From Coriobacteriaceae bacterium (GTDB taxonomy: Bacteria > Actinomycetota > Coriobacteriia > Coriobacteriales > Coriobacteriaceae), in NCBI GenBank assembly GCA_902363125.1, contig CABIZD010000007.1:15782-79781 (forward strand): a stretch of 64,000 nt of DNA, written 5' to 3'. Of this stretch, positions 38,501 through 45,770 are shown in pieces. A program made the position numbers and the translations under genes. Each line of letters opens with the position of its first letter. Position 1 is the first letter of the stretch. The notes under the pieces are model-generated. The model was not told the DNA's origin. It worked only from the letters and a program-made list of their open reading frames with translations, and did not search any database.

Positions 38501-41500
38501 GTTCTCTTTCCAGCATACGAAGCGATAGCCGGGATTGGCGACAGCCTCGAGCGTGGCGACCGTCCCCTCATAGTGGATACCGCCTCCGGTAACGGCACCG
38601 CCCACCTCGGGCTGCGCGGTGGCAATAATCTCAATCTTATGGTCGCCATGAGGCTTGGGCTTCTTGTGGTCGTCGATGATGTCCTTAATCTCCTTGAGCA
38701 CCTTGGTGCCCACAGCGGCAACATCCTCAATGTTGTCGGCCATACCGATCTCAATCACCGCGTCGGCCGCGATGGGGTCGACAATCTCGCCCAAGCCATA
38801 CATGGTAGCGAGAACGGCCGCAGCCGTAATCGCGGCGATGAGCGCGGCCTTCAGCGCCGCGAGTGACTCGTCGGGGCCAGTCGCCTCACGGAAATGCGCG
38901 GTGTACTGCACATCCCCCTCGAGCACAAACGTATAGGACGGACCATCGTCGCTGGTAAAGACAACGTTGCCGAGGGCATCGGTCGCGTAGTCAAACACAT
39001 AGCCGGGTAACGGGACCGCTACGACCGTTACGCGTGACCCGATGCCGTACAGACCGGTGGAAAGGAACTGTCCGAGCGGCTGCCCGTTCTCATCGACCCC
39101 GTCCACACTCAGGACCACGCTCGCCTGCGGAGCGCAGTAGCGCGGAGTGATCTCGATCTTGGAGTCGCTCTTATCCTCGGACACAGTCGCGTCCGCCTCG
39201 TTCACCGTATAGGTAAAGTCGAGCTGATCGCTCACGGCGTAGGCGTCATCGCCCTCACCCAGATACCAGCCCAGGAACAGCGCGTTATCCGTGACGGCGG
39301 AAACCTCAACCGTCTCGCCGGCATTGCGATAGCAGTTTTGAGCGGTAACACTCAGGTGCGCAAAGTCCTGCGACGAGTCGGTCGCCTGCGCATCGTTGAC
39401 ATGCACCGCATAGTCCTTGAGCTTAAAGCGAGCCTCCAGGGACAGGTCCTTATCTGGCGTAAACGTGCAAACCGCTTCCTTGGAGATGTACTTGCCGGAC
39501 TCGGTGTCATACCAGCCCTTAAACGTGATGTTGTCATTGAGCATCCCCAAAGCACCGGCATCGAGCGTGACCTCGGCACCTGCATCGATCGTCATCGTGC
39601 CGGAAAAATCGGGCAGTTCAACGCCGTCCATCAGTTTGCGTTCGCCTTTATCGATCGTTTGGGCATAGAAGATCTGGAACGATGTCGGTGTGGGTTTCTT
39701 AAGCTGTAGCGTGCCCTTGGTCTGGGTTTCAAAATGTGAATAGCCATCGTCATACACGAGCTTTACGGGTTGTCCGTCCATCGACTCATCGAAGACGTCA
39801 CCGTCGCACGGAGTCGCCGTTAGGTACTCACCCAGTTCTTCCTTTATGAGGGCTTCGTAGTTCCAAATCGAAACAGAATGCGGGTAATCGAGCTCGATGC
39901 TCATGCCCTCGAGCGAAATGGTGTCCCCCGGCTCATAGGTCATGTTGTTGGGATCGCAGGAGATCTCAACGTTCTTGAGCACCTTGCCCACCGGGACGGG
40001 TAGACAGCCGTTGCACCTCTCCCAAACAGCCTTGGGCTCTCCCTTGCTGTACTTCGGAATCATCTTGGCAGGGACCATGACGGTCATGTTGCGCTTGGGG
40101 AACGTGTCGGTATTAATGAGCACCGCATGGTTGCACCCAAAGAACACGGTCTCGAGGTTGGTGCTATAAAACGCCTTTTCCGGCAATTCCTCGATCTTGG
40201 AGTTATATGGCAGCGTCAGCCCGCCGTTCAAGTCGGTGCCGTAGAAGCAGGTGTGGCCAAGCGTTTCGACCGTTGTGTTGCTCTCGAGCCCTGTGGTAGC
40301 AAGGTTCGAGCAGAACCTGAACGCGCAAACGCCAATCGATGTAATGGAGGCATTCTTGTCCAGGCCGGTATCGGTCAGAGCCTTGCAGCCTTCGTAGGCT
40401 CTGTCGGGAATCGATGTGAGGCCGACAACCTTGTCGAGCCCCGTGGACACCAGTCCACTCTCGGCAAACGCGGCGTCGCCCATAGAGCCAATAGTGGCAA
40501 CCTCGTTGATGTTCAAACTCGTAAGCGACTTGCAGCCATAGAATGCCTCTTTCCCGATGGTGCCGATGGTCATACCGGAAAGGCTGATATCGGTGAGATT
40601 CGGGCAGTTATAGAAGGCGTGCAATCCGATTTTGGAAATGGAAGTGTTCTCAAAGCGCACTGAACGCAGATTGGTAGAGTCGGCACAGAGCTGTGCGTCG
40701 ACTTCATCCACCCCGTAATCGACAATCAAATTCGTTACCATTCGACCGTCGACGGAGTTCTCGCGCGGGCTGTTCTCATCGATTTCTACTGTAAGATTTC
40801 CGTTTGCGTCGCACGGATACAGATAGTAGTTGGGCATGAGCTTGGCATACTCGTAGGCCGCCTGCTGCAGGTTGCCCTTGCTGTACGCGACAAGGCGCGT
40901 GTAGCCATCGTCGTACACGAGCTGTATAGGTTCTCCGTCCATCGACTCGTCGAAGACATCACCATCGCAGGGGGTCGCCGTAAGGTATTCGCCGAGTTCT
41001 TCCTTTATGAGCGCTTCGTAGTCGCTATCCATCGTCGAATGAGGATATTGAAATGTGACACTCATGCCCTCGAGCGAGATCTTTTCCCCCGGCTGATAGG
41101 CCATCTTGTCGGGATCACGCGAGATCTCAATCTTTTGGAGCATCTTGCCTACGGGGACGGGCAGGCTACCATTGCAGCTCTCCCAAACCTCTTTAGGGTG
41201 GCCGCTTTCGTATTGCGAAACCATCTTGGCAGGGACCATGACAGTCATGTATTGCTTGGGAAACGTGGTGGAATTAATGAGCACCACATGGTCGCACCCA
41301 AGGTGCACGGTTTCGAACTTAGAGTCAGAGAACGCACGACCCGGCAGTACCTCAATCTTGGAATATAGGGGCAGCGTCAGCCCACCGCTCATATTGGTCC
41401 CGGAGAAACAACCTTCGCGGAGCGTCTTGATCGTCGTATTGTTCTCGAGTCCCGTCGTCGCAAGGCGAGAGCAGTTTTTGAACGCATTAACGCCGATTGA

Positions 41501-42427
41501 TGTGATAGATGTGTTCCCTCCCAGACCGGTATCGGTCAGAGCGCTGCAGCCATTATAAGCGTTCTCAGGAATCGAACTGAGACCAACGACCTTGTCGAGA
41601 CCCGTAGATCGCAGCCCGCTCCAGGCAAACGCGGCATCGCCCATAGAGCCGATGGTAGCAACGTCATTAATGTTCAGGCTCGTAAGCGATCCGCACCCAG
41701 AAAACGCCTCTGTTCCGATGCCCCCAATGGTCATGCCGGAAAAACTGATATCGGCGAGATTCGAGCAACCAGAAAAGGCGTGTAGTCCAATTGAAGAAAT
41801 AGAGCTGTTCTCAAAACGTACCGAGCGCAGACTGGAGGAGTACTCACAAATATATCCGGGGACTCCATCCACTCCGTAATCAACGATCAGGTTGGTCACC
41901 AATTTACCATCGACAGAGTTCTCATACGGGTCGTTTCCATCAATTTCTACCGTAACGCTTCCGCCAGCATCACACGGATACACATAGCCGTTCGGCATAA
42001 GCTTGGCATACTCACAGACCGTTGGGTCCTCATACACGAGGGGATCGACTTCGCTGTCATCGGACGAGGGTTCCGCCGTGGCAACCAAGCTCTTTGTTGC
42101 ATCAGAATCGGTCGCGGAGCTCGAAAGGTCTTGGGCCAAGGTCGACGTGGAAGTGCTGGTATCCGAGCTGGACGATTCGTCCTGAGCGTTATTCGTTTGG
42201 TCGGAAGTTGTGGATAAGCTGCCCTCGCCCGAAGACGACGCGTTATCGACCGCATCGACATCAGCGTCAGAGCTCGAGTCGGTCTCTTGGGCCTCGCTCT
42301 CAACGGCAAGCGCCCCTGCGTCATCGGCATAAGCCGCGCGGGGCGCAAGCGGTATCGAGGTCACGACCATCGCGACCGAAAGATAGACAACCAAAAACCT
42401 ATAGAGGGCAGCAGTGATCCTGTTCAT
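29534..42427 (-). CDS. Giant sortase-anchored BspA-like surface protein (4297 residues)
   Basis: A secreted, wall-attached protein, probably an adhesin. A signal peptide ends near residue 35 (AYADD), followed by a Ser/Thr/Asp-rich segment. Two tandem units of about 388 residues (from about 138 and 525) carry BspA-type leucine-rich repeats. From about 910 to 2570 come some 19 InlB B-like repeats around GYxFxGWY. Three modules start near 2580, 3200 and 3704 with a KVTAKAVNGSVDN-like strand, Ig-like and putative-Ig segments (SYQWFHM, GEYFCR) and MBG-type repeats. Pro-Asp-rich linkers lie near 3642-3702 and 4147-4230. The C-terminus has a LADTG sorting signal, a hydrophobic stretch and RRRR. RBS GAAGG. 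One continuous frame without frameshift. The ligand is unknown. Confidence 0.93.
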   Translation of the reverse strand: MNRITAALYRFLVVYLSVAMVVTSIPLAPRAAYADDAGALAVESEAQETDSSSDADVDAVDNASSSGEGSLSTTSDQTNNAQDESSSSDTSTSTSTLAQDLSSSATDSDATKSLVATAEPSSDDSEVDPLVYEDPTVCEYAKLMPNGYVYPCDAGGSVTVEIDGNDPYENSVDGKLVTNLIVDYGVDGVPGYICEYSSSLRSVRFENSSISSIGLHAFSGCSNLADISFSGMTIGGIGTEAFSGCGSLTSLNINDVATIGSMGDAAFAWSGLRSTGLDKVVGLSSIPENAYNGCSALTDTGLGGNTSITSIGVNAFKNCSRLATTGLENNTTIKTLREGCFSGTNMSGGLTLPLYSKIEVLPGRAFSDSKFETVHLGCDHVVLINSTTFPKQYMTVMVPAKMVSQYESGHPKEVWESCNGSLPVPVGKMLQKIEISRDPDKMAYQPGEKISLEGMSVTFQYPHSTMDSDYEALIKEELGEYLTATPCDGDVFDESMDGEPIQLVYDDGYTRLVAYSKGNLQQAAYEYAKLMPNYYLYPCDANGNLTVEIDENSPRENSVDGRMVTNLIVDYGVDEVDAQLCADSTNLRSVRFENTSISKIGLHAFYNCPNLTDISLSGMTIGTIGKEAFYGCKSLTSLNINEVATIGSMGDAAFAESGLVSTGLDKVVGLTSIPDRAYEGCKALTDTGLDKNASITSIGVCAFRFCSNLATTGLESNTTVETLGHTCFYGTDLNGGLTLPYNSKIEELPEKAFYSTNLETVFFGCNHAVLINTDTFPKRNMTVMVPAKMIPKYSKGEPKAVWERCNGCLPVPVGKVLKNVEISCDPNNMTYEPGDTISLEGMSIELDYPHSVSIWNYEALIKEELGEYLTATPCDGDVFDESMDGQPVKLVYDDGYSHFETQTKGTLQLKKPTPTSFQIFYAQTIDKGERKLMDGVELPDFSGTMTIDAGAEVTLDAGALGMLNDNITFKGWYDTESGKYISKEAVCTFTPDKDLSLEARFKLKDYAVHVNDAQATDSSQDFAHLSVTAQNCYRNAGETVEVSAVTDNALFLGWYLGEGDDAYAVSDQLDFTYTVNEADATVSEDKSDSKIEITPRYCAPQASVVLSVDGVDENGQPLGQFLSTGLYGIGSRVTVVAVPLPGYVFDYATDALGNVVFTSDDGPSYTFVLEGDVQYTAHFREATGPDESLAALKAALIAAITAAAVLATMYGLGEIVDPIAADAVIEIGMADNIEDVAAVGTKVLKEIKDIIDDHKKPKPHGDHKIEIIATAQPEVGGAVTGGGIHYEGTVATLEAVANPGYRFVCWKENGVEVSTSPLKTMTITDLTPEVVKMTAVFEKKVEITAVAEADGIQADFSTGCTASPVKQSITRGDQAMVTASEGPDYAFVGWFEDGIEVSPERTYIFKAEVDRHLVARFRKADKTILVNTDPFDSAEVLCDGMPVVDGKVRAKDGDILTFTMRPKVRPDNPEKTYRFVEWRETDAQGITIANKQEVCEYRVNGNARIEAVMDGRDTHTVRAEADPLEGGTVTLKRGETAGMALEVPEGERVTAEATPSEGYIFDGWYLSNGGSDTTSTLVSSERSYTFEPITDCVIQAKFTRACKVDVVVEPAAAMAGKYMVHGEGYCMKGEPATLSIELTAEASKQFTFKGWYDAKTDLLLGTDPSYLEFYPEDVECTVRAVFEENTYTVTSKAKKTFVERGTVEIEGHPGASSVTCGYGDTVMLKAKANDGYRFDHWKDGSGREYDTAELVVKVTKSDTYTAIFTDSKPEVIVTADSWLGGTVTCNGTVVKPTTDTFKLGESLHLTAKARPGYLFWGWYVNGRLKSLKHETTLVAKARGKTGHCVITAAFVPIDTVCVPLADPAEGGIVKASRILADRGAEVALKATPNPGYVFTGWYTADGTFESADAEFTCHQERSHVHVARFMAKSYEVDATTVVDSGTGSLVESNAAGWVEGTGTVEAGHAATLTAHALSGYAFEHWADASGAVVSRDGTYHVVPTSDTTLQAVFSAKQYTVDVSCEESMGTVEGTGTYAAGQVATVRAVAAEDTAFVGWFQNGTCVSSEKTYRFTVREDTSLYAVFASGSYVVHTVASPAEGGAVSGFGGYEAGDRATLRAIANTGYSFAGWIDDKGETVSENADYTVKVTGDATYTAIFTPKSYQVVLSASDDGVGTLSGEGSYQFGDTVELNATPMGTKRFVGWYVLDAEGNKSLLSCDAHCWVKLDKDMVEGLEDDALELQAVFADPYEVTVTGEVVVKDKASNRGCRVTGSGCFAVGDQVELTAVAGMGYRFVGWSTDKEGTSIVETATTLDVTATQDITYYAQFESDGQVTITVTGSSIFRGTALLVDGIPAGSRSYDRGDMFMAIAIPWKKYHFSHWVDDAGVTVSYSAFYIGTAKENKQLTAVFYETGCDVQVATYPKDAGFSMVALGTGGSYHSAAIMFTVPHKGWKFKYWVDENGMPVGFTPVINRVVFGNRTFTAVYERALMTVTAVDSRQGGHVEGSSEDESLGYAVTNEVENGESTTLTAVPDAGYVFDGWYARNDDGSLGDEPLSTDATWTFVPEDNMTVEARFAEAPKYKVTARAVNGSVDSESALVAADGKVTLSATPDEGCYLTRVTVAEDAGDDGSAGNAYDLDISDYKGGAYEVTLSGVSAPQQVTFEFAKAAAPEVLAQPQDASAYEGDPVELSVAAEAERNVRVHAAVSSGSAADVKLSYQWYRMSDDGGKAVALKGETGEAISIAQLDSENEGEYFCRITQSYLGTVTKTDTEHAKVSIVPRETLVFNGRVLPVATAHDEYRAQIAGATGGKAPYAYNLDDVEVPEGMQLTLADDGSGTLVLSGVPAATGVRRFKIRCTDDLGNKCDAHFALLVKAKEASLAFEGQTFTYNATAQAPELSGVPEGCEDDVKLTYVGTGDTHYSSDQAPVDAGTYRVVATLDAKGYVGNASCDFAIEKAPVDISIETSDVTYDGARHGAAVAVAGLDASAYSVAYRGIDGTSYGPTALEPCDSGNYRVTVTVTDPNYQGKKSAEFSIAKVGQVITGTTSYSGVYGGDPIVFNNVAQTPVSFELVDSDDDASPVSIKGRCATVKAAGTARVVAHAKASRNYLAAEDVELTVSVAPAQLLVKVDDAERFEGQDNPEFTSSLVGRCDTSDVKVTYFCSANKKSPAGEYQIDAAVTDPNFDVAVDPGTLTVKKKPEHYKVTAKAVNGSVDNALVSVVEGGDAILTATPDEGCYLERVTVVQAGSDATVDLDISDYKGGAYDVTLNDVTASQEVTFEFAKADAPRVVAQEQDVSVHEGDTVALSVAAEAGKNVADHAASSTGCAAKIELSYQWFHMVNGKAVALEGETGETLSLADLDDEQAGEYFCRITQRYLGTEKQADSDCAAVSVVPWDTLVFNGDLLPAASAHGTYLATIAGAAGGKAPYEYAWDKTKLPDGLKLSRTSGGLTLSGIPSKTGVSAFDITCRDARGEAMTARFALVVQAKHVKLSFTDGDFTFNGASQAPEVSGAPKVCKGDLRVWYFGTGSTQYSSTEAPTDAGTYRAVATLRSHGYIGAAACQFEIAPAKLKVKVDDAERFEGEANPAFTSSLESAVDTSRVKVEYSCDADESSPAGEYQIGATVADPNFDVEVVPGTLMVKKKREPVDPDPVVPDPDNPDPDQPDPDPNPDPDPNPEPDNPDPGPKPDPDNPDPDNPEPDNPDKPERFEVTAKAVNGSVDNASVTVDAGGDVTLSATPDESCFLERVTVTEAGSDKAIDLDISDYEGGAYEVTLSCVTASHEITFEFAKADAPKVIAQPQDASAHEGDAVVLSVASEAGKGVLDHASSSTGSVADVELSYQWFHMVGGEVVALEGETGETLLIENLDDDCAGEYFCRVTQRYLGTETQVESDRAVVSVVPRDALVFNGGLLPVARAHSTYRATISGAAGGEAPYEYTWDDAKLPDGFKLTRTAGGLTLSGTPSKVGVSTFDITCKDAQGKTVTAHFVLVVQAKRVELAFEGGNFVYSGDAQAPKVTGVPKACEGDLRVRYYGTGGTHYSSSEAPTDAGTYRAVATLRSDGYISAASRKFKISPAKLKVKVDDVERFEGEMNPAFTSSLKSSADTSGVKVEYSCVADESSPAGEYQIGATVADPNFDVTVEPGTLTVKKKQEPVGPDPVVPDPDKPDPDQPDQPDPDQPDPGKPEPDKPEPDQPDKPDPDNPDKPEPDNPSKPEPEKPGTPDSDQPDSKDPTNPGSSDNPAVDKAKASGAEHSGKKESSKSSAQQLADTGDRAPLAVAVAAGAVALVALGLELLRRRRSDA

Positions 42428-42431
42428 AGGA

Positions 42432-42516
42432 ACCTTCCCGCAATTCGCAAAGATACAGAGTCCCAGAGTGGGCCATCATTTCACATTACCCTGTATAAGC
42501 GACAATGCGGGAAGGT
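42432..42516. promoter_or_regulatory. Inverted repeat flanking the start region of the giant gene
   Basis: ACCTTCCCGCA (42432-42442) and TGCGGGAAGGT (42506-42516), perfect 11-bp arms 63 bp apart. The near arm contains the gene's own ribosome site (GGGAAGG). TATACA-like and, on the other strand, TGTATAAG boxes lie between. It could be a leader-RNA stem hiding the ribosome site, an operator, or an invertible segment. Confidence 0.4.
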
Positions 42517-42553
42517 AGCGCAAACGGTTTATCTAAGGGCGCAAAAGGTTGGT

Positions 42554-43696
42554 CTAATCGCAGCTCAAATCGCGCAGAGCCTCAATCGCCATGTCGACTT
42601 CCTCGGCCGTATTGAAGTAACCAAACGAGAACCGAACCACGCCCTGGCGCTCGGTTCCCAGCGCGCGGTGCATGAGCGGAGCGCAATGGGCGCCGGGGCG
42701 CGTCGCAATCCCCCACCCCTGCATGAGCGCGTCCGAAATCTCGGCCGAATCGATATTGCCCACGTTGAGCGAGACGATCGCCGAGCGTGCTGACTGGTCG
42801 AAGGCACCGTAGAGTTTGATTTCCGGAATCTCACGAACACCGGCGAGAAAGCGATCGGCCAGGGCGCGTTCGTGAGTCGCAATCGCTTCAACTCCACCCT
42901 GTGCCTCGATAAAATCAAGGCCTGCGGAAAGGCCCGCTATGCCGTGACCGTTGAGCGTGCCCGCCTCGAGCCGCGTGGGCCACTCCATGGGCTGCAACGC
43001 ATCGAAGCTGTGCACGCCCGTGCCGCCCATGGCCCAGGGCGCCACGTCGACGCCCTCCGCCACGGCCAGGCCGCCGGTGCCCTGCGGGCCCATGAGCCCC
43101 TTGTGGCCGGTAAAGCACACCACGTCGAGCCCCATGGCCTGCATATCGATATGCGCCGTACCGGCAGACTGCGAGGCATCGACGATCACAAGCGCACCCG
43201 CGGCATGTGCCAAGGCCGCCACGCGCGCAATGTCGACCGCGTTGCCGGTCACATTAGAGGCATGCGTCACCACCACGGCACGCGTACCGGGCGTGACCAG
43301 CCGCTCGAGCTCGTCATAGTCGAGCATGCCGTTCGCGTCGCAGCCGGCATGCTCAACGGTCACGCCCCGCTCAGCCGCCAGGCGGTTGAGCGGACGCAGC
43401 ACGGAGTTGTGCTCGAGCACCGTCGTGGCCACGCGGTCGCCGGGGCGCGCCACGCCGTTAATGGCCGTGTTGAGCGCCGCCGTCGAATTGGGCGTAAAGC
43501 ACACATGGTCCGCCCTCGGGCAACCCAAGAGGCGCGCGAGCTTGGCACGGCAGCCGTGAATTGTACGAGCGGCATCGAGGGCACCCGACGTGGCACCGCG
43601 CCCGGCATTGCCGAGCGAGCACATCGCCTGCGTCACGGCATCAATCACCGTCTGTGGCTTGTGCATGGTCGTCGCCGCGTTATCCAAGTAGATCAT
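42554..43696 (-). CDS. Class V aminotransferase, cysteine desulfurase-like (selenium operon)
   Basis: A 380-residue PLP enzyme of the NifS/CsdA type. The N-terminus MIYLDNAATT is typical, the PLP lysine is in CFTGHKGLMGPQGTGG, and VDASQSAGT holds the PLP-binding aspartate. The catalytic cysteine loop is near ATRPGAHCAPLMH. Such enzymes release sulfur or selenium from cysteine or selenocysteine. Here it is the last gene of selD-yedF-DUF3343, overlapping the DUF3343 stop by ATGA, so it probably supplies reduced selenium to SelD or to a molybdo-hydroxylase; that role is inference. No suf or isc scaffold gene is adjacent. Confidence 0.88.
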   Translation of the reverse strand: MIYLDNAATTMHKPQTVIDAVTQAMCSLGNAGRGATSGALDAARTIHGCRAKLARLLGCPRADHVCFTPNSTAALNTAINGVARPGDRVATTVLEHNSVLRPLNRLAAERGVTVEHAGCDANGMLDYDELERLVTPGTRAVVVTHASNVTGNAVDIARVAALAHAAGALVIVDASQSAGTAHIDMQAMGLDVVCFTGHKGLMGPQGTGGLAVAEGVDVAPWAMGGTGVHSFDALQPMEWPTRLEAGTLNGHGIAGLSAGLDFIEAQGGVEAIATHERALADRFLAGVREIPEIKLYGAFDQSARSAIVSLNVGNIDSAEISDALMQGWGIATRPGAHCAPLMHRALGTERQGVVRFSFGYFNTAEEVDMAIEALRDLSCD

Positions 43697-43944
43697 CGCA
43701 CGACCTCCCACATATCGATCACGGTATAGCCCTCGGCGGGAATGCCCGCCGCGGCGAGTTCGCCGCGCAGCAGCCCCTCATCGGCAGGCAGGGCTTTCCA
43801 CGCCAGACCGCATCCGGCAGCGACCTCCCCGGGCACGGGAATCGTGCGCCCGGGAAGGCCGCGCTCGATGCATAGGGACTCGCACCCCATGGCGGCCGCC
43901 GTGGTGGGAAACGTGATGACAAGCGCCGGGCGCTTCTCCCTCAT
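43693..43944 (-). CDS. DUF3343 small protein of the selenium operon
   Basis: An 83-residue cytosolic DUF3343 protein. It begins with a strand and a helix (RPALVITFPTTAAAMGCESL) and contains two cysteines in the first half. The family is found mostly next to yedF, selD and class V aminotransferases in selenium-using anaerobes; its biochemical role is not known. It lies 19 bp after yedF and overlaps the next gene by four bases. The start MREKRP has GGAG upstream. Confidence 0.85.
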   Translation of the reverse strand: MREKRPALVITFPTTAAAMGCESLCIERGLPGRTIPVPGEVAAGCGLAWKALPADEGLLRGELAAAGIPAEGYTVIDMWEVVR

Positions 43945-43963
43945 GGCAACTCCAACCAATACG

Positions 43964-44590
43964 CTACGGGCGCACGACGCGCACGGCCTGTTCCATCTTC
44001 TCCACGATCACGTACATGTTCGTGACCTCGCCTACCGCGAGCTGGTCCTTAATGCCAAAGTGATCGAGGCAGGTACCGCAGGTGAGAATCTCGACACCCT
44101 GCTCCGCCAGGCCCTTCAGGTCATCGAGCACCGGCGAGCCCTCGACGGTGAGCTTGGCGCCGCCGTTGTAGAACAGCATGGTCGAGGGCAGCTCCTCCTG
44201 CTGCGTCACGGCAAAGATAAACGCCTTCATGAGCTTGTGGCCCAGCTCGTCGTCGCCGCGGCCCATGCAGTCGGTGTAGACGGAAATGACGAGCTTGCCC
44301 TTGCCGGCGCTGGCATCACAGAAGGCAGCGCCATCCTGCTCGGGATCGGCCACGGCAACGGCGCCAGAGGTCGCCACGGTCACGTGCCACTCAGCGTCAG
44401 AAACCTTCTCGACCGAGGCCGTGCAGCCTTTCTCCTGCGCCATCTTGGAGATGTTCTTGACGGCGGTCTCGTTGTCGACCGAGGTCACCACAGCACCCTC
44501 GCCATCAAGCTGCTTCAGAGCTTTGAGCGTCTTGACGACGGGCAGCGGGCAGGCATCGCCCATGGCATTGACTTCAATCTTGGAAGACAT
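43964..44590 (-). CDS. yedF: YedF, sulfurtransferase-like selenium metabolism protein
   Basis: A 208-residue protein with two parts. The N-terminal TusA/SirA domain shows MGDACPLPVVKT (residues 10-21) with the reactive cysteine. The C-terminal half is a DsrE/F-like domain with the GVEILTCGTCLDHFG cysteines near residue 165. This layout defines YedF, implicated in selenium handling. It follows selD by 60 bp and precedes DUF3343 by 19 bp. The start MSSKIEV has AAAGGA upstream. A sulfur or selenium carrier role is inferred from the family. Confidence 0.92.
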   Translation of the reverse strand: MSSKIEVNAMGDACPLPVVKTLKALKQLDGEGAVVTSVDNETAVKNISKMAQEKGCTASVEKVSDAEWHVTVATSGAVAVADPEQDGAAFCDASAGKGKLVISVYTDCMGRGDDELGHKLMKAFIFAVTQQEELPSTMLFYNGGAKLTVEGSPVLDDLKGLAEQGVEILTCGTCLDHFGIKDQLAVGEVTNMYVIVEKMEQAVRVVRP

Positions 44591-44650
44591 AGTAAATTCC
44601 TTTCGAAAGGGACCGTCCAGAACAACGGACGGTCGCATAAACGGTTTTCC

Positions 44651-45700
44651 TTAATGCACAACGCGAACGGCAGGACCGCCCGGCACCGCCTCGCACACGC
44701 GACCGATTGTGGCGGCAACGCGCCCCTCGGCATGTAAACGACGCGCAAGCTCATCCACATCCGCCGCGGGCGCCGCGATGAGCAAGCCACCCGATGTCTG
44801 TGGATCGTACAGCGCATCCAACATACCCGGCTCCAGGTCTTCGTCGGCAGCCACACGCGGGCCAAAGAAGTCCTGGTTGCGGTAGGTTCCGGCGGGGATA
44901 ATGCCCAGACGCGCCATGTCGAGCACCTGGTCAAAGAGCGGCACCGCGCCCGACGTCAGCTCAATCTGCACGACCGAGCCCTCGGCCATCTCGCACGCAT
45001 GCCCGATCAGGCCAAAGCCCGTGACATCGGTGCAGCCGTGAAGCTCGAGTCCCTCGGCCAGGCGAATCGGGGCCTCGTTGAGGGTACGCATCGACTCGAA
45101 CATCGGGCCAGCCTCGTCCTGCTCGATGAGCTCGCCCTTAATGGCCGTGGTGATGATGCCCGAGCCGATCGCCTTGGTCAGCAGCAAGACATCGCCCACG
45201 CGCGCGCCGCTGTTGGCGAGCATGCGGTCGAGCGCGACAAAGCCGCTCACGGACAAGCCGTACTTGGGCTCGTCGTCGTTGATGGTGTGGCCGCCCGCGA
45301 TGGAGCAACCCGCCTCGACGCACTTGTCGGCGCCGCCCGCCAGAATCTGCCCGGCAACCTCAACGCCCAGGCAACTGGGGATGCACAGGAGGTTCATGGC
45401 ATGGCTCGGCCGACCGCCCATGGCGTAGATGTCCGACAGCGAGTTGGCCGCGGCGATCTGGCCAAACAGGAACGGGTCGTCGACCATCGGCGGGAAGAAG
45501 TCGATGGACTGTACGAGACCCAGGTTCTCGCCAACACGGAAGACGCTCGCATCGTCGGAGGTATCAAACCCCACGAGCAGGTTGTCGTTATGCACATTGG
45601 GTAAGTCGCCCAAGACCTGGGCGAGGGCTCCAGGAGCCAACTTAGCGGCTCAACCGCTCGCGGCAGTCATAGACGTGAGCTTAATCTGATCGTCAGCCAT
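44651..45700 (-). CDS. selD: Selenophosphate synthase with UGA-encoded selenocysteine
   Basis: SelD, 349 residues, makes selenophosphate from selenide and ATP. Read from the ATG at 45700 (AGAGGAGG site), the frame gives MADDQIKLTSMTAASG, then TGA at codon 17, then AAKLAPGALAQVLGDL. Codon 17 is exactly where E. coli SelD has its essential Cys17, with Lys20 kept, so the TGA encodes selenocysteine; a conventional reading would start about 20 codons too late. A GGCTCC/GGAGCC hairpin starts 11 nt after the TGA and could be the SECIS. ATP-binding segments NDNLLVGFDTSDDASV and AGGHTINDDEPKYG are present. The glycine after the catalytic residue is replaced (U-A-A-K instead of U-G-C-K). First gene of the selenium operon. 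Confidence 0.95.
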
Positions 45701-45770
45701 CGATACCTCCTCTCATCGGTCAATCATTTCCTCCCAGTATACGCATGAATGCAGGCCCACGGCCGATGCA

